64,000 nt of DNA, from positions 62,001-126,000 of the forward strand of contig NZ_LXER01000019.1 in NCBI RefSeq assembly GCF_001654925.1. The letters are read 5' to 3'. Position numbers and translations under genes: made by a program. This document shows positions 1 to 10,233 of this stretch, one piece after another. The stretch is from Buttiauxella brennerae ATCC 51605. GTDB taxonomy: Bacteria; Pseudomonadota; Gammaproteobacteria; Enterobacterales; Enterobacteriaceae. The notes under the pieces are model-generated. The model did no database searches. It was not told the DNA's origin and saw only the letters and a list, made by a program, of their open reading frames with translations. Every line of letters begins with the position of its first letter. Position 1 is the stretch's first letter.

Positions 1-1131
1 CATCACTAAATATGGTATAATTTCGAAGCAATGTAATAAGGCTGTTATTTTTGCTTTACCAACTGATTGAATAATAGTAAAAGGGATTTGAGCAATAGAA
101 TTAAAAAAGAAACCGATAAGTAAAATATTTAAAATAATTGCCGAATGTGCTGCATACTCCACTCCCAACCATAAGTTAAGAATCTTTTCTGAAAACAAAA
201 TACCTATAAGTACTATAGGTAGACATCCACTTATCATTAATGCATATGAAAATTTAACTTGCCTGTTAAAATCTTTTTTATCAGTAATATTACTTAGCCT
301 TGGAAATACAGCTCTCGATAACGCTCCAGGAAGTAGGCCAAGACGCGAAACAGCTTCTGACGGCGCAGTATAAAAACCAACTAGTTTTGCCCCCAGAATA
401 CTTGAAATTACAAATCTATCGAAATAGACCATAACAGGACTTATAATATTACTAACTGTAATCCAGCCACCAAAGAATATCAACCGTTTAAAAGTCATCA
501 TATTAAATTGAAACTTTGAACCGATAATCTCTTTGCGGACAACCATATAAGCTATCATTACGGATGCAATTCGTCCAATAACTAACCCAGTTATTGCTGA
601 TACTAATCCATTTTGGAGCAATACACATAAAGCAGGAAGTCCAGCAATAATAGAACTACCGATACTTCTTTGTATATTCACAATAAAAAATCGTTCATCA
701 CCTTCTAATATAGACATCCATACTTGATTAAGAAGAAACAATGGAATAGAAAAAACAAGTATTCTTAGAGATGTTTCAACTTCTTCGACATGCGAAAGTG
801 ATATTTTTAAAAGAGTAACAATATTAGGTATTAGCAAAAAAATGGCAACAACCCCTAGTGAACTAAAAATAGCTATAAAAATTGTTGTAGTTGATATTAT
901 TTTTTTTCTTTCCTCAGCATCATCCCTATATAATGCAATTTCACGAACAATGGCCCTTGTCAAACCGACATCAAAAATCCCCGCATATCCAACAATAGCA
1001 ATGGCAAGAGTGTAAATTCCAAATAACTCTATTCCTAATGTCCTTGCCAGATATCCTAAAGCTGGTATCGCTATTATTGTTGGGATTATATAACCACCAA
1101 GATTCCATACACTATTTTTAATTAAACTCAT
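1..1131 (-). CDS. wzx: O-antigen flippase Wzx, partial (3' end beyond window)
   Basis: The frame is open for 377 codons from an ATG at 1131 to the window edge, so the C-terminus is missing. The protein begins MSLIKNSVWNLGGYIIPT and consists almost entirely of hydrophobic segments separated by short charged loops. That is the pattern of the polysaccharide transporter (MOP/RfbX) family that flips undecaprenyl-linked O-units across the inner membrane. It lies directly after rfbBDAC on the same strand, the usual place for wzx in an O-antigen locus. The gene is strongly AT-rich compared with the galF and wca genes, as expected for horizontally exchanged serotype genes. The family call comes from topology, composition and context. 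The O-unit cannot be inferred. Confidence 0.85.
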   Translation of the reverse strand, partial: MSLIKNSVWNLGGYIIPTIIAIPALGYLARTLGIELFGIYTLAIAIVGYAGIFDVGLTRAIVREIALYRDDAEERKKIISTTTIFIAIFSSLGVVAIFLLIPNIVTLLKISLSHVEEVETSLRILVFSIPLFLLNQVWMSILEGDERFFIVNIQRSIGSSIIAGLPALCVLLQNGLVSAITGLVIGRIASVMIAYMVVRKEIIGSKFQFNMMTFKRLIFFGGWITVSNIISPVMVYFDRFVISSILGAKLVGFYTAPSEAVSRLGLLPGALSRAVFPRLSNITDKKDFNRQVKFSYALMISGCLPIVLIGILFSEKILNLWLGVEYAAHSAIILNILLIGFFFNSIAQIPFTIIQSVGKAKITALLHCFEIIPYLVM

Positions 1132-1217
1132 GTTTTAACCTAATATAGCCTCTACTAATCCAAGAGCAAATCATGAGCGCCATCCATGGCCCTCAAATTA
1201 AATTGGAGTTAGGTTTT

Positions 1218-1772
1218 CTAAATCGCGTTGAATATTTCGGCAGAGGTCAAATGTTTTGCATTTTTATCTTTTTCTGAAAGAATTGGTGTACATTTCAATT
1301 GCCAGTCAATTTTTAATTTATCATCATCCCATACTATTCCACGGTCATGCGTTTGAGAATAATAATTTGTAGTTTTATATACAAACTCTGCAGTTTCACT
1401 TAATACTAAAAAACCATGAGCAAACCCTTCAGGAATCCATAATTGTCGTTTATTTTCTGCTGAAAGATTTACACCTACCCACTTACCAAAGCTAGCTGAG
1501 CCTTTACGAATATCTACCGCTACATCAAGAACCTCACCTACAATACACCGCACTAATTTAGCTTGCGCAAACGGGGGAAGTTGGTAATGAAGACCTCTCA
1601 AAACACCTTTAGTCGACTTTGAATGATTATCTTGTACAAAATCTACCTTACGCCCGACGGCCTCTTCAAATTCTTTTTGGTTAAAACTTTCCATGAAGAA
1701 ACCGCGGTCATCACCAAAGACTTTTGGCTCGAAAATTAATACATCCGGAATTTCGGTTTTAATAACATTCAT
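1218..1772 (-). CDS. rfbC: dTDP-4-dehydrorhamnose 3,5-epimerase
   Basis: RmlC/RfbC makes dTDP-4-keto-L-rhamnose, the third step of dTDP-L-rhamnose synthesis in the cytoplasm. The 184 residues match the usual family length. The RGLHYQ motif at residues 59-64 holds the catalytic base His62, and Tyr132 is in place in the cupin core. The start MNVIKTEIPD matches the family start. The gene follows rfbA with a two-base gap. It is more AT-rich than rfbBDA and sits at the transition into the variable O-antigen genes, with 86 bases before wzx in which no further gene is seen. Confidence 0.95.
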   Translation of the reverse strand: MNVIKTEIPDVLIFEPKVFGDDRGFFMESFNQKEFEEAVGRKVDFVQDNHSKSTKGVLRGLHYQLPPFAQAKLVRCIVGEVLDVAVDIRKGSASFGKWVGVNLSAENKRQLWIPEGFAHGFLVLSETAEFVYKTTNYYSQTHDRGIVWDDDKLKIDWQLKCTPILSEKDKNAKHLTSAEIFNAI

Positions 1773-1774
1773 TT

Positions 1775-2653
1775 TTAATAGCCTTTAATCATCTTAAGTA
1801 AATACTGACCATAATCATTCTTCACTAATGGTGCAGCCAGTTTCTTAACCTGCTCCGCATCAATAAAACCTTTACGGAATGCAATCTCTTCAGGACAAGC
1901 CACTTTAAGTCCCTGACGCAATTCAATGGTTTGAATAAAATTACTGGCTTCAATTAAACTTTGATGTGTACCAGTATCCAACCAAGCATATCCGCGACCC
2001 ATCATAGCGACTGACATATGCCCTTGTTCCATATAGATACGGTTAATATCAGTAATTTCTAATTCACCACGAGGTGATGGTTTCAAGGTTTTTGCCATTT
2101 CGACAACACTATTATCGTAGAAGTACAAACCAGTTACAGCATAATTACTTTTCGGTTCAAGTGGTTTTTCTTCAAGAGATATGGCCTTACCTTCTTTATC
2201 AAATTCAACCACACCGTAACGCTCTGGGTCGTGAACATGATACGCAAATACTGTTGCCCCTGACTCTTTAGCGACTGCATTTTCAAGTTGTTTTTGGAGA
2301 TCGTGTCCGTAGAAAATATTGTCGCCGAGAACCAATGCACAATCATCATTACCGATGAATTCTTCACCGATAATAAATGCTTGAGCAAGGCCATCAGGAC
2401 TTTCCTGCACTTTGTATTGCAAATTCAAGCCCCATTGAGAACCATCGCCAAGCAATTGTTCAAAGCGTGGTGTATCCTGAGGTGTGCTGATAATAAGAAT
2501 ATCCCGAATACCTGCCAGCATTAAAGTGCTAAGCGGGTAATAAATCATAGGCTTATCATAAATAGGCAAGAGTTGCTTACTAACTGCCATAGTTACTGGA
2601 TATAAACGAGTACCAGAACCACCAGCAAGAATAATACCTTTACGTGAAGTCAT
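1775..2653 (-). CDS. rfbA: glucose-1-phosphate thymidylyltransferase
   Basis: RmlA/RfbA condenses glucose-1-phosphate and dTTP to dTDP-glucose, the first committed step to dTDP-L-rhamnose. The nucleotidyltransferase signature [13 protein letters not shown] lies at residues 9-21, and the metal-binding LGDN is at 109-112. Later motifs EEKP and [12 protein letters not shown] are those of the RmlA family. At 292 residues it is full length. It lies between rfbD and rfbC in the standard rfbBDAC order on the minus strand, 58 bases downstream of rfbD. RmlA is normally feedback inhibited by dTDP-rhamnose; that is family knowledge, not something read here. Confidence 0.96.
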   Translation of the reverse strand: MTSRKGIILAGGSGTRLYPVTMAVSKQLLPIYDKPMIYYPLSTLMLAGIRDILIISTPQDTPRFEQLLGDGSQWGLNLQYKVQESPDGLAQAFIIGEEFIGNDDCALVLGDNIFYGHDLQKQLENAVAKESGATVFAYHVHDPERYGVVEFDKEGKAISLEEKPLEPKSNYAVTGLYFYDNSVVEMAKTLKPSPRGELEITDINRIYMEQGHMSVAMMGRGYAWLDTGTHQSLIEASNFIQTIELRQGLKVACPEEIAFRKGFIDAEQVKKLAAPLVKNDYGQYLLKMIKGY

Positions 2654-2711
2654 TTTAATATTCCAATAATTTAAAGCGGCTCGTATTCAAGCCACTGATA
2701 TAGCGTGATTG

Positions 2712-3611
2712 TTATGCGTTTGCAGAAGCAAAAAGTTCGGCCAACATCCGTTTAACACCGATTTCCCATGAAGGTAATGTTAACCCAAATGATTGCTGGA
2801 ATTTATTTGTATTGAGGCGTGAATTTTGAGGACGAAGCGCAGGAGTAGGATAAGCGCTAGTTGGAACCGGATTAATTTTATTTACTGCCAGTACCATACC
2901 TGCAATCTTAGCTTCAGCAAATACCAAATTCGCATAATCAAACCAGGTTGTGGTTCCTGATGCGACCAGATGATACAAACCAGCCACTTCAGGTTTACGC
3001 AATGCGGTCGTAATCGCATGAGCAGTGCAATCAGCAAGCAACTCAGCACCAGTAGGTGCACCAAATTGATCATTGATGATAGATAGCTCTTCTCGATCTT
3101 TTGCTAAACGCAGCATAGTTTTTGCGAAGTTATTACCCTTTCCTGCATATACCCAGCTAGTACGGAAAATGAGGTGTTTCGAGCAATATTGCTGCACCGC
3201 AATTTCACCAGCAAGTTTCGTTTCACCGTAAGTATTAAGTGGCGAGGTTACATCGGTTTCAAGCCAAGGACTTTCGCCATTTCCCGGAAAGACATAATCC
3301 GTCGAATAGTGTACCAGCCAGGCATTGATTTTTTCTGCTTCTTTTGCGATCGCTTCAACACTTGTTGCATTAAGCAACTGTGCAAATTCGCGTTCACTTT
3401 CAGCTTTATCAACGGCGGTATGGGCAGCAGCATTGACAATAACATCAGGCTTCACGCGACGAACAGTTTCAGCAACTCCCTCTGGATTACTGAAATCACC
3501 GCAGTATTCAGTGGATTGAACATCGACGGCAATAATATTGCCTAATGGCGCAAGGGAGCGTTGTAACTCCCAGCCAACTTGCCCAGTTTTGCCAAATAAT
3601 AAAATATTCAT
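2712..3611 (-). CDS. rfbD: dTDP-4-dehydrorhamnose reductase
   Basis: RmlD/RfbD performs the final NAD(P)H-dependent reduction to dTDP-L-rhamnose. It is a short-chain dehydrogenase/reductase of 299 residues. The nucleotide-binding GKTGQVG is at residues 7-13, STDYVF around 103-108 supplies the catalytic Thr and Asp, and the Y-x3-K pair is Tyr128/Lys132. Its start overlaps the rfbB stop by four bases, so the two are translationally coupled. The full set rfbB, rfbD, rfbA and rfbC is intact, so the strain should make dTDP-L-rhamnose for its O-antigen. Confidence 0.96.
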   Translation of the reverse strand: MNILLFGKTGQVGWELQRSLAPLGNIIAVDVQSTEYCGDFSNPEGVAETVRRVKPDVIVNAAAHTAVDKAESEREFAQLLNATSVEAIAKEAEKINAWLVHYSTDYVFPGNGESPWLETDVTSPLNTYGETKLAGEIAVQQYCSKHLIFRTSWVYAGKGNNFAKTMLRLAKDREELSIINDQFGAPTGAELLADCTAHAITTALRKPEVAGLYHLVASGTTTWFDYANLVFAEAKIAGMVLAVNKINPVPTSAYPTPALRPQNSRLNTNKFQQSFGLTLPSWEIGVKRMLAELFASANA

Positions 3612-4693
3612 TTGCGCTCACCGTAATTCTGTTCAATCCAGGATTTATAGGCACCACTTTTAATGTTATCCACCCACAGCTGATTTGTTAAATACCATTC
3701 AACCGTTTTGCGAATACCACTTTCAAACGTTTCTTGTGGTTTCCAGTTCAAATCGTGACTAATTTTGCTGGCGTCAATAGCATAACGACGGTCATGACCA
3801 GGACGGTCAGCAACATAGGTAATTTGTTCACGGTAAGAGGTATTCTTTGGAACCAGTTCGTCCAGCAGATCGCAAATAGTCAAAACAACGTCGAGGTTTT
3901 TCTTCTCATTATGACCACCAATGTTGTAAGTCTCGCCGAGAGAACCTTGAGTCACCACTGTATAAAGTGCACGAGCGTGATCTTCAACATATAGCCAGTC
4001 ACGGATCTGATCGCCTTTGCCATATACAGGCAAGTTCTTGCCTTCAAGTGCGTTGAGGATAACCAATGGAATCAATTTTTCCGGGAAGTGATATGGGCCG
4101 TAGTTATTTGAGCAGTTTGTTACGATGCAAGGTAAACCATAAGTACGCTGCCAGGCACGAACTAAGTGATCGCTGGATGCTTTAGATGCGGAATAGGGGC
4201 TACTTGGAGCGTAAGAGGTTGTTTCGGTGAATAAAGGTAGAGCCGTCCCTTCCGGGCACTCATCTGGATGCGGCAAATCACCGTATACTTCATCAGTAGA
4301 AATATGGTGGAAACGGAAACCCGCTTTACGCTCTTCGCTTAATTGTGACCAATATGCTCGTGTTGCTTCCAGCAAGGTATAAGTGCCAACAATATTGGTT
4401 TCAATAAATTCAGCAGGTCCTGTGATAGAACGATCAACATGGCTTTCCGCAGCCAGATGCATCACAGCATCTGGCTGGTGTTCGACAAAAATTTTATCCA
4501 GAGCATTTCTGTCGCAAATATCTGCTTGCACAAAAGCATAGCGATCATTGCCAGAAACTTCTGCCAATGATTCAAGATTTCCTGCATAGGTTAATTTATC
4601 AACGTTAACGACGCTGTCTTGAGTATTATTTATGATATGACGAACGACCGCAGAGCCAATAAAGCCGGCACCACCAGTAACAAGAATTTTCAC
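3608..4693 (-). CDS. rfbB: dTDP-glucose 4,6-dehydratase
   Basis: RmlB/RfbB converts dTDP-glucose to dTDP-4-keto-6-deoxyglucose. It is an extended SDR enzyme of 361 residues, the normal length. The Rossmann motif GGAGFIG is at residues 7-13. The catalytic Thr133-Asp134-Glu135 lies in STDEVYGD, and Tyr167/Lys171 in YSASK. It is the first gene of the O-antigen transcript, about 110 bases downstream of the JUMPStart/ops element, and overlaps rfbD by four bases. Confidence 0.97.
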   Translation of the reverse strand: MKILVTGGAGFIGSAVVRHIINNTQDSVVNVDKLTYAGNLESLAEVSGNDRYAFVQADICDRNALDKIFVEHQPDAVMHLAAESHVDRSITGPAEFIETNIVGTYTLLEATRAYWSQLSEERKAGFRFHHISTDEVYGDLPHPDECPEGTALPLFTETTSYAPSSPYSASKASSDHLVRAWQRTYGLPCIVTNCSNNYGPYHFPEKLIPLVILNALEGKNLPVYGKGDQIRDWLYVEDHARALYTVVTQGSLGETYNIGGHNEKKNLDVVLTICDLLDELVPKNTSYREQITYVADRPGHDRRYAIDASKISHDLNWKPQETFESGIRKTVEWYLTNQLWVDNIKSGAYKSWIEQNYGERK

Positions 4694-4802
4694 GGATGCA
4701 ATCTCTCTTTAATCTTGTAGTAATTTTCTTCGATAAATGAATATCGGACGTTTGAATTAATTCAGGTAATAATGGTTAATACAAAAGGGAAATAATTTAC
4801 AT

Positions 4803-4840
4803 CAGCCATGCTACCGCCCCTGGCTTAACAGCTACCAATG
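4803..4840 (-). promoter_or_regulatory. JUMPStart with ops element, O-antigen locus
   Basis: Read on the minus strand, this 38-base stretch matches the JUMPStart consensus, including TAAGCCAGGGGCGGTAGCATG. The ops core GGCGGTAGCATG is at 4807-4818. In enterobacteria, ops in the nascent non-template strand recruits RfaH, which suppresses termination in long surface-polysaccharide operons. It lies upstream of rfbB, as expected for an O-antigen operon. Confidence 0.93.
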
Positions 4841-4974
4841 GACTGAATTTGTTCTCTTACCACTCTGTTCAACGAATAGATGGCTAAATGTTGGTACTCA
4901 TTCGAATGGTCACGTTGATGAATATTCGAATATGCACTATTTCATCGGAAAAATCTTATATCTGATTTTACCCC

Positions 4975-5043
4975 AAAAAAAACGGCAGTCAGCTCTAGTA
5001 AAGTTACAAAAATGTAACCCCACCGCCACTATCGACTGCCGTT
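4975..5043 (-). terminator. galF terminator with nested hairpin
   Basis: On the minus strand AACGGCAGTC (5034-5043) pairs perfectly with GACTGCCGTT (4981-4990), and the stem runs directly into a T tract. The long loop contains a second hairpin, GTTACA/TGTAAC. The arrangement fits a rho-independent terminator that separates galF from the O-antigen transcript. Confidence 0.75.
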
Positions 5044-5082
5044 CTTCGCATCAAACGCTTATCACTGTCTTTCCCAAAACGC

Positions 5083-5979
5083 TTAGCGAGCCAGCAACTT
5101 CTGAATGCTGTCCCTGAACTTCTGACCTTCTTTATGGTTACGCAGACCATATTGTACAAATGCCTGCATATAACCCATTTTCTTGCCGCAGTCGTAGCTT
5201 TCGCCAGTCATTAACGCAGCTTCTACCGCTTGCTTTTGATTAAGCGCTGCGATGGCATCAGTCAACTGGATACGTCCCCAGGCACCTGGTTCGGTTTTCT
5301 CAAGCTCCGGCCAGATGTCAGCGGACAATACATAACGCCCTACTGCCGCAATGTCAGAATCCAAAATCTGTGGTTGATCTGGTTTTTCAACGAAATCGAC
5401 AATGCGGCCAATCTGCCCGTCATTTTGCAGTGGCTCTTCAGTGGTAATCACTGAGTACTCAGACAGATCTACATCAGGCATGCGTTTTGCCAGAACCTGG
5501 CTGCGCCCTGTCTCTTTGAAACGCTCAACAATGGCAGCTAAATTATAACGCAATGGGTCAGCGCTGGCGCCATCAAGGATGACGTCAGGCAGCACAACAA
5601 CAAATGGGTTATCACCAATGATTGGATGAGCGCACAAGATGGAGTGGCCAAGGCCAAGAGGCTGCGCCTGACGAACGTTCATGATGGTCACGCCCGGTGG
5701 GCAGATAGACTGGACCTCTGCAAGTAACTGGCGTTTAACGCGCTGCTCAAGCAGAGCTTCGAGTTCGTAAGAGGTGTCGAAGTGGTTTTCAACTGCATTC
5801 TTGGAAGAATGCGTCACCAGCACGATTTCTTTGATACCAGCAGCGACGATTTCATCGACAATATACTGAATCATCGGTTTATCGACTATCGGCAGCATCT
5901 CTTTTGGAATCGCTTTTGTGGCAGGCAACATGTGCATACCTAAGCCTGCTACCGGAATAACTGCTTTCAAATTAATCAT
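5083..5979 (-). CDS. galF: UTP-glucose-1-phosphate uridylyltransferase-like subunit GalF
   Basis: GalF is the GalU paralogue that flanks enterobacterial O-antigen loci and is thought to modulate GalU activity and UDP-glucose level. The start ATG at 5979 gives [22 protein letters not shown]. It has a GAGGTGGG ribosome binding site just upstream. An in-frame GTG four codons earlier has none and is rejected. The nucleotidyltransferase signature is degenerate: [11 protein letters not shown] replaces the GalU-type G-x-G-T-R-x-L-P, as in other GalF proteins. Length is 298 residues. It marks the conserved boundary between the O-antigen and colanic acid loci. Confidence 0.95.
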   Translation of the reverse strand: MINLKAVIPVAGLGMHMLPATKAIPKEMLPIVDKPMIQYIVDEIVAAGIKEIVLVTHSSKNAVENHFDTSYELEALLEQRVKRQLLAEVQSICPPGVTIMNVRQAQPLGLGHSILCAHPIIGDNPFVVVLPDVILDGASADPLRYNLAAIVERFKETGRSQVLAKRMPDVDLSEYSVITTEEPLQNDGQIGRIVDFVEKPDQPQILDSDIAAVGRYVLSADIWPELEKTEPGAWGRIQLTDAIAALNQKQAVEAALMTGESYDCGKKMGYMQAFVQYGLRNHKEGQKFRDSIQKLLAR

Positions 5980-6008
5980 ATTCAAACCCACCTCGAAATG
6001 GTTGGGGG

Positions 6009-6014
6009 ATTATA
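6009..6014 (-). promoter_or_regulatory. probable galF -10 hexamer
   Basis: A perfect TATAAT on the minus strand lies 30 bases before the galF start. No clear -35 hexamer is found 16-18 bases upstream, so the promoter call rests on the -10 and its position. Confidence 0.45.
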
Positions 6015-6155
6015 GTCTTTTCGTGCGTTGATGCCAGCATGAATTGATCCCCATAATTAGTATCTCATCTTAACGTTCTCAACAAACTACGTAAAACCAA
6101 AACCTTGATTTATGCATTGCAAAAGCTCAGATTAATCGCAATGTGATTTGACAGC

Positions 6156-7583
6156 CTACTTGACTGTTGTTGGAAGCACAAAATTCAACCTATTGGTATT
6201 CACGTGCTGATGGTCAACCCTGTCAATATCCACCGAACTGTCCCCTTTCTCGTTCACAGCGCGCACATTGGCCAGCGACAGCAGCGTATCGTTTTTTGCC
6301 ATAAAGCGGCCACGCACGTCTTTGCGCAGGTCGAAATTGAGCTTCAGCGCAGGTCCGGCGTCAGCGTATTGCATGACATCAACGTTTCGCAGAAACAAGT
6401 GTTGCGGTTTGTTATGCACCTCAAGGGTCGCGCGCTTCATCTTGACGTTTGTGATAGCAACAAACGACGTCGCGTTACCCGAAGAGATCTGAATCCCGCG
6501 GCTTTTATACTGCATATTGGTATTATCTAGTTCAATATCGTTCAATTTAAAATTTTGCGGAATAGACAGATATTTACCTTTAATGACACCATAACCAATT
6601 AGAAAGCCAGCACTCTGTTTCATATCGACATTATCAATGACGAAATTATCACAGCCATAAATTGCTATAGTGGCATTATCAATTCCCGCTTTTTGACTAA
6701 ATGTATGGTTAATATTGCGCGCCTTAATATTGCGGATAACAAAGTGTTTGCCATTCTCCACATGTATTAATTGCCGACAATTGCTGCCAGTGATATTCGC
6801 CACCACAAAGTTCTTCACTGCTTGATCTTCCGGGTACTCGTTGTCGTAAGTACTGCCCGCGAGTCCAATACCGATGCCCCAGTTGATCTTCCCATTGGTG
6901 CAGTCAATGTTTTCAATCACATGGTCGGAGATAAGCAAGTTGTGGTCGTTGATTGCCACATTCCATTCGATCGCATCACCTTGCAAGTGGCTAAAATGCC
7001 CGTTGGTGATCTTCACGTTTTCCATTCGGTTATGGAACCCTTGCCGCAAAATGGCGTAGTTCGCATCGTGCACCTTTATCTGATCGATCACCAGATTGCG
7101 CATGGTGCGTTTCTCTTTGCCACCAATATAGATCTGCGTGACCGGCACAAAGCCGCTCATCTCAATCCCTTTAATAGTGCAGTCCGAGCCACGCACGTCA
7201 AGGGTGATATTATTAAACCGCCCACCCTTCTCGCCCAGCACCTGGCAGCCATCCTGCAATACAAAACGCCCTTTACCGTTGCCCTTTAAGCCGCCAGCGA
7301 CGTGCAAAGTTTTGCCTTCCGGCATAAAAATGGCGGTATTGATGTTGTCGCAAACCAAATCGGCAGGAACGGATACGATATCAGCCGCTGAGAAAGCCTG
7401 TTTGAAAGCGGCAATCCAGTCACCGCTATAGAATTTTTGCACGTTGACCTCGCTTTGAAGGCCAGTGGCATACAGGCTACGAGGTAAGATGAATGGCACC
7501 GCGGCCAGCACAGAGCTGGCTTTGAGCAATTTGCGGCGGGAGGAGGAAAACGAAGGGTGAGTCGATTCAAATCTTTTGCGCAT
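6156..7583 (-). CDS. wcaM: colanic acid biosynthesis protein WcaM
   Basis: This is the last gene of the colanic acid operon. The 475-residue protein starts with a twin-arginine signal, SRRKLLK around Arg16-Arg17, followed by a hydrophobic stretch ending near residue 41, so Tat export to the periplasm is likely. The rest shows repeated short beta-strand segments rich in Asn, Gly, Ile and Val (for example [11 protein letters not shown]), the pattern of a right-handed parallel beta-helix. It closely resembles E. coli WcaM throughout. WcaM is required for or enhances colanic acid production, but its biochemical role is not settled. It follows wcaL by 29 bases. Confidence 0.93.
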   Translation of the reverse strand: MRKRFESTHPSFSSSRRKLLKASSVLAAVPFILPRSLYATGLQSEVNVQKFYSGDWIAAFKQAFSAADIVSVPADLVCDNINTAIFMPEGKTLHVAGGLKGNGKGRFVLQDGCQVLGEKGGRFNNITLDVRGSDCTIKGIEMSGFVPVTQIYIGGKEKRTMRNLVIDQIKVHDANYAILRQGFHNRMENVKITNGHFSHLQGDAIEWNVAINDHNLLISDHVIENIDCTNGKINWGIGIGLAGSTYDNEYPEDQAVKNFVVANITGSNCRQLIHVENGKHFVIRNIKARNINHTFSQKAGIDNATIAIYGCDNFVIDNVDMKQSAGFLIGYGVIKGKYLSIPQNFKLNDIELDNTNMQYKSRGIQISSGNATSFVAITNVKMKRATLEVHNKPQHLFLRNVDVMQYADAGPALKLNFDLRKDVRGRFMAKNDTLLSLANVRAVNEKGDSSVDIDRVDHQHVNTNRLNFVLPTTVK

Positions 7584-7612
7584 ACATCCTCGTGAGGTTT
7601 CACTCGGTGGGT

Positions 7613-8833
7613 TTACAGCGTTTGTAGCTGACGGGCTAATTCTCGGTAGATAACTTGCTGGTTGAATTCAGTTTCAACTTTTTCGCGAGCCTGGTTCAGC
7701 ATCGGTTTCAGTTCACTGGTCTCGATATTGCCGAAAGCTTGTAAGCAATCTGCGAGTGCTGTCGCATCTTTTTCAGGCACCAACCAGCCTGAGCGCCCGG
7801 CATCAATCAGTTCCGGAATGCCGCTATGAACAGTCGATATAACCGGGATACCCACCGCCATCGCTTCCATTAATGCCACGGGGATGCCTTCCATATCGCC
7901 ATCTTCACCGGTTATCGACGGCAACAAGAACACATCGGCCTCATCGAGCATTGTTTTCACTTCATGGTTCGGTTTAAAGCCAGGCATAAACACTACGTCG
8001 TCGAGCTGATATTGCTCAATCAGCGTACGCAGGCGTGTTTCCCACGGGCCAATGCCGAGAATGTTGTAGCGGAATTTAACACCGCGCTCTTTTAATAACA
8101 GGCAGGCTTCAATCGCCACATGCAGACCTTTCTTCTCAGTAAGGCGAGCGACCGAAATAATCTCCAGCGTTTTGGCAGGGGCTTTAACCGCGCGCTGCGA
8201 AAACCTCTCCATATCCACGCCCATCCGCGAAACACTGATTTTATCCGCCGGGCAGCCCATTTTTTGCAGGCGCCCTGCCCACAAGTTGCTTATCGGCAGC
8301 ATCAGGTCGCCGCGCACAAACAACTTTTGGTATTCCGGCGTGTAGTGCGCAAGCGCCTCGCGCCCTGAAATATCAATGCCGTGGAAAACCGTGGCAATTT
8401 TTCCCTTTAACAGGCCCAGTTCACGAAGTTTGGCTGCCGTCACGCCCGCCGGGCCGAAGTGGGCGATAAACACATCGGCCTGCACGGTTTGCGGGTTACG
8501 GCCGCAAATGGATGAGAGGATCAGATTGCGTGCCTCCTCGCCATAGCGTGCTGAATTTAGCGCACGCCAGGTCTGTGGGCGAAGTGATCCACGCAGCGTA
8601 TTCCAGGCCCGGTTTTGCAGTTTCGCCACTTTGCCATGTGGTTCGTCCATCAGCCAGGTGGTTTTCTCCGCCAGGTTGTACTCTTTAAATGCCGAGTGCG
8701 TATTGGTCAAATCACCCTTCTGGATGGCGACAATTTCCACCTCATAGCCCATATCGATAAATGCCGTTATCTGGTTGAGCACAAAGGTTTCCGATGCCAC
8801 AGGGAATTTAAGCAGGAAGAAACCAACTTTCAT
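7613..8833 (-). CDS. wcaL: colanic acid glycosyltransferase WcaL
   Basis: A GT-B fold, GT4-family glycosyltransferase of 406 residues acting on the lipid-linked colanic acid unit at the cytoplasmic face. The C-terminal part carries the GT4 donor-site signature [17 protein letters not shown] and the later GIPELI motif. The N-terminus [18 protein letters not shown] is that of the WcaL/AmsK family. Its start overlaps the wcaK stop by four bases (ATGA), which indicates translational coupling. The precise sugar added is not deduced from sequence; the name rests on family resemblance and position. Confidence 0.93.
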   Translation of the reverse strand: MKVGFFLLKFPVASETFVLNQITAFIDMGYEVEIVAIQKGDLTNTHSAFKEYNLAEKTTWLMDEPHGKVAKLQNRAWNTLRGSLRPQTWRALNSARYGEEARNLILSSICGRNPQTVQADVFIAHFGPAGVTAAKLRELGLLKGKIATVFHGIDISGREALAHYTPEYQKLFVRGDLMLPISNLWAGRLQKMGCPADKISVSRMGVDMERFSQRAVKAPAKTLEIISVARLTEKKGLHVAIEACLLLKERGVKFRYNILGIGPWETRLRTLIEQYQLDDVVFMPGFKPNHEVKTMLDEADVFLLPSITGEDGDMEGIPVALMEAMAVGIPVISTVHSGIPELIDAGRSGWLVPEKDATALADCLQAFGNIETSELKPMLNQAREKVETEFNQQVIYRELARQLQTL

Positions 8834-10110
8834 TTTTCCCCCTTCACACGCTTGATTACCGATTCCACCATCCGCAGGCCATCTTCACGTTCTGCGCGGA
8901 CCGCATGAGCCAGGCGTTCTTTAATTGCCGGTATCTGACCAAGCACATCTGCCACCACGCTCTGTAAAGATCCATTCAGCAACTGGCGGATTTCAATCGC
9001 CATTTCCGGCATGCCGAGCTGCTTCATAATGCCTGCTGATTTGTGTTCATAGTTGATGGCAATGGCTGGCGTGCCAAAGTTCATGGAAATAATGGCGGAG
9101 TGCAGGCGTGTGCCAACCGTCAGCTCGCATTCGCCGAGAATCTTGCCCATCTCCAGATCGTTAAGCTCATCCATCACCACATGGTATTGATCCGGGTCAT
9201 TCACATACTGCTTCAGGTTGAGCGCCACCATGCGGTCATCTTTGTTGTAGCTGTCGATACCCGTACAGGTCGACAACGCCAGAACCTGGTAACCCTGTTC
9301 AATTACGCGATTAACTACCGAGGCAAACGCCTGCTCATAGGCTTGCTGCGTGGTCCCCAGGCGCTTGTCGAACGGTGCCAGTTCACGCAGCGTGATAGCG
9401 ACGGTCTTCTTACGCTTGATGGTGTCGAGCCAATGCTGTACCGCATAGCTCGGTACAAAGCTGTCATTGTGATGATCGACAAGCCAGGCGGTGTCGACGC
9501 CCTGCTCCACTTTGCTGCTGTCAATATTGCTTTGTTTCATCAAGTCGAGACTGACGGACTCACGCAAAATCAGCGACTCAGCATTACCGAAAACATAACT
9601 CGCCAGGTGATTAAACTGCGGGTCCTGGAATGGCCCAACGCTATGGCCAATCATGTACACCGGTTTTTTCGCCATAAAGCTACACAGCGCGTGCTCGAAC
9701 TGAGAAACGCCGTAGAGATCGACAAAAAATGAGCCGCCGACCTGAATAATCGCGTCATATTTTTGCAGCGATTTCACAAAATCAATAAAGCCCTGCGGGA
9801 TGGAAATATTGCGCAGGCGTCCGTTATCCGTGGCTTTCGCCAGCAAAACCTGGTGCTGATATTTGCGGCGCAGCACTTTTTTTACCCGCCCCATCAGCCC
9901 AACCGCATTGTTATGCTGCTTCATCTGCTTATAAAGACCGTCACCCATCACCGGGCGGCCCAGCAGCCATGCAGAACTCACCGGATAACGGCTCATTACA
10001 TCAACCTGCACGGTTTCATCAATGGTAGTAATCGCATCGATCAGTCCGCGCAAAATGGCGCTGTCACCGCGGTTGCCGCAAGTGTGGTTGCCAAGAATCA
10101 ATAATTTCAT
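8830..10110 (-). CDS. wcaK: colanic acid pyruvyltransferase WcaK
   Basis: A polysaccharide pyruvyl transferase family protein of 426 residues, thought to add the pyruvate ketal to the terminal galactose of colanic acid from phosphoenolpyruvate. Family-typical motifs are visible: GNHTCGNRGDSAILRGL near the N-terminus, the central GHSVGPF, and the late VGTRLHSAI block. It overlaps wcaL by four bases. Upstream it is separated from wzxC by 78 bases that are mostly repeat DNA, so its distance from its operon neighbour has been altered by that insertion. Confidence 0.93.
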   Translation of the reverse strand: MKLLILGNHTCGNRGDSAILRGLIDAITTIDETVQVDVMSRYPVSSAWLLGRPVMGDGLYKQMKQHNNAVGLMGRVKKVLRRKYQHQVLLAKATDNGRLRNISIPQGFIDFVKSLQKYDAIIQVGGSFFVDLYGVSQFEHALCSFMAKKPVYMIGHSVGPFQDPQFNHLASYVFGNAESLILRESVSLDLMKQSNIDSSKVEQGVDTAWLVDHHNDSFVPSYAVQHWLDTIKRKKTVAITLRELAPFDKRLGTTQQAYEQAFASVVNRVIEQGYQVLALSTCTGIDSYNKDDRMVALNLKQYVNDPDQYHVVMDELNDLEMGKILGECELTVGTRLHSAIISMNFGTPAIAINYEHKSAGIMKQLGMPEMAIEIRQLLNGSLQSVVADVLGQIPAIKERLAHAVRAEREDGLRMVESVIKRVKGEK

Positions 10111-10142
10111 ATAGACCTCTTTTTCAAATGGGGTTCTCTTGT

Positions 10143-10233
10143 TCCCTCTCCCTTGAGGGTTAGGGTTAGGGTTAGGGTTAGGGGGAAATTAGCCATGGCC
10201 CTCACCCCGGCCCTCTCCCACGGGGAGAGGGGG
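10143..10233. repeat. GC-rich palindromic intergenic repeat, copy 1 (wzxC-wcaK)
   Basis: GCCCTCTCCC at one end faces GGGAGAGGG at the other, and CCCTCACCCCGGCCCTCTCCC-type arms match the copies at 13107, 20028 and 25246. The unit overlaps the end of wzxC. Its interior holds the GGGTTA array at 10157-10183, which looks like an expansion of the CCCTAACCC part of the repeat arm. Confidence 0.85.
10157..10183. repeat. GGGTTA tandem array, four units
   Basis: Four exact GGGTTA hexamers followed by GGG occupy these bases. The motif is the same as the vertebrate telomere hexamer, but here it is most simply a local slippage expansion inside the palindromic repeat. The G-rich strand is the plus strand, which is the non-transcribed template side of the wca operon. 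Confidence 0.95.

Larger units (their letters stand above)
4694..5082 (-). other. galF-rfbB intergenic region, O-antigen promoter and leader
   Basis: This gene-free stretch of 389 bases holds the galF terminator at its galF side and the JUMPStart/ops element close to rfbB. The O-antigen promoter must lie between them. TTGAAC on the minus strand near 4870 is one possible -35, but no convincing -10 pairs with it, so no promoter is assigned. A small open frame on the plus strand here has no ribosome binding site and is treated as chance. Confidence 0.7.

Noticed and set aside
4932-5117. Small plus-strand frame across the galF terminator
   Set aside because: It covers the terminator and the galF 3' end, has no ribosome binding site and has low-complexity composition.
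6110-6145. Possible terminator of the colanic acid operon after wcaM
   Set aside because: A CATTGC/GCAATG pairing exists but has a 17-base loop and no T tract.
9043-9732. Antisense open frame of 229 codons across wcaK
   Set aside because: Shadow of a conserved gene with no family resemblance and no ribosome binding site. The same applies to the 232-codon frame at 13951-14649 across cpsG.
10157-10183. Possible linear replicon telomere from the GGGTTA repeats
   Set aside because: Only four units, internal to a conserved operon and inside a dispersed palindrome. Nothing else suggests a chromosome end.
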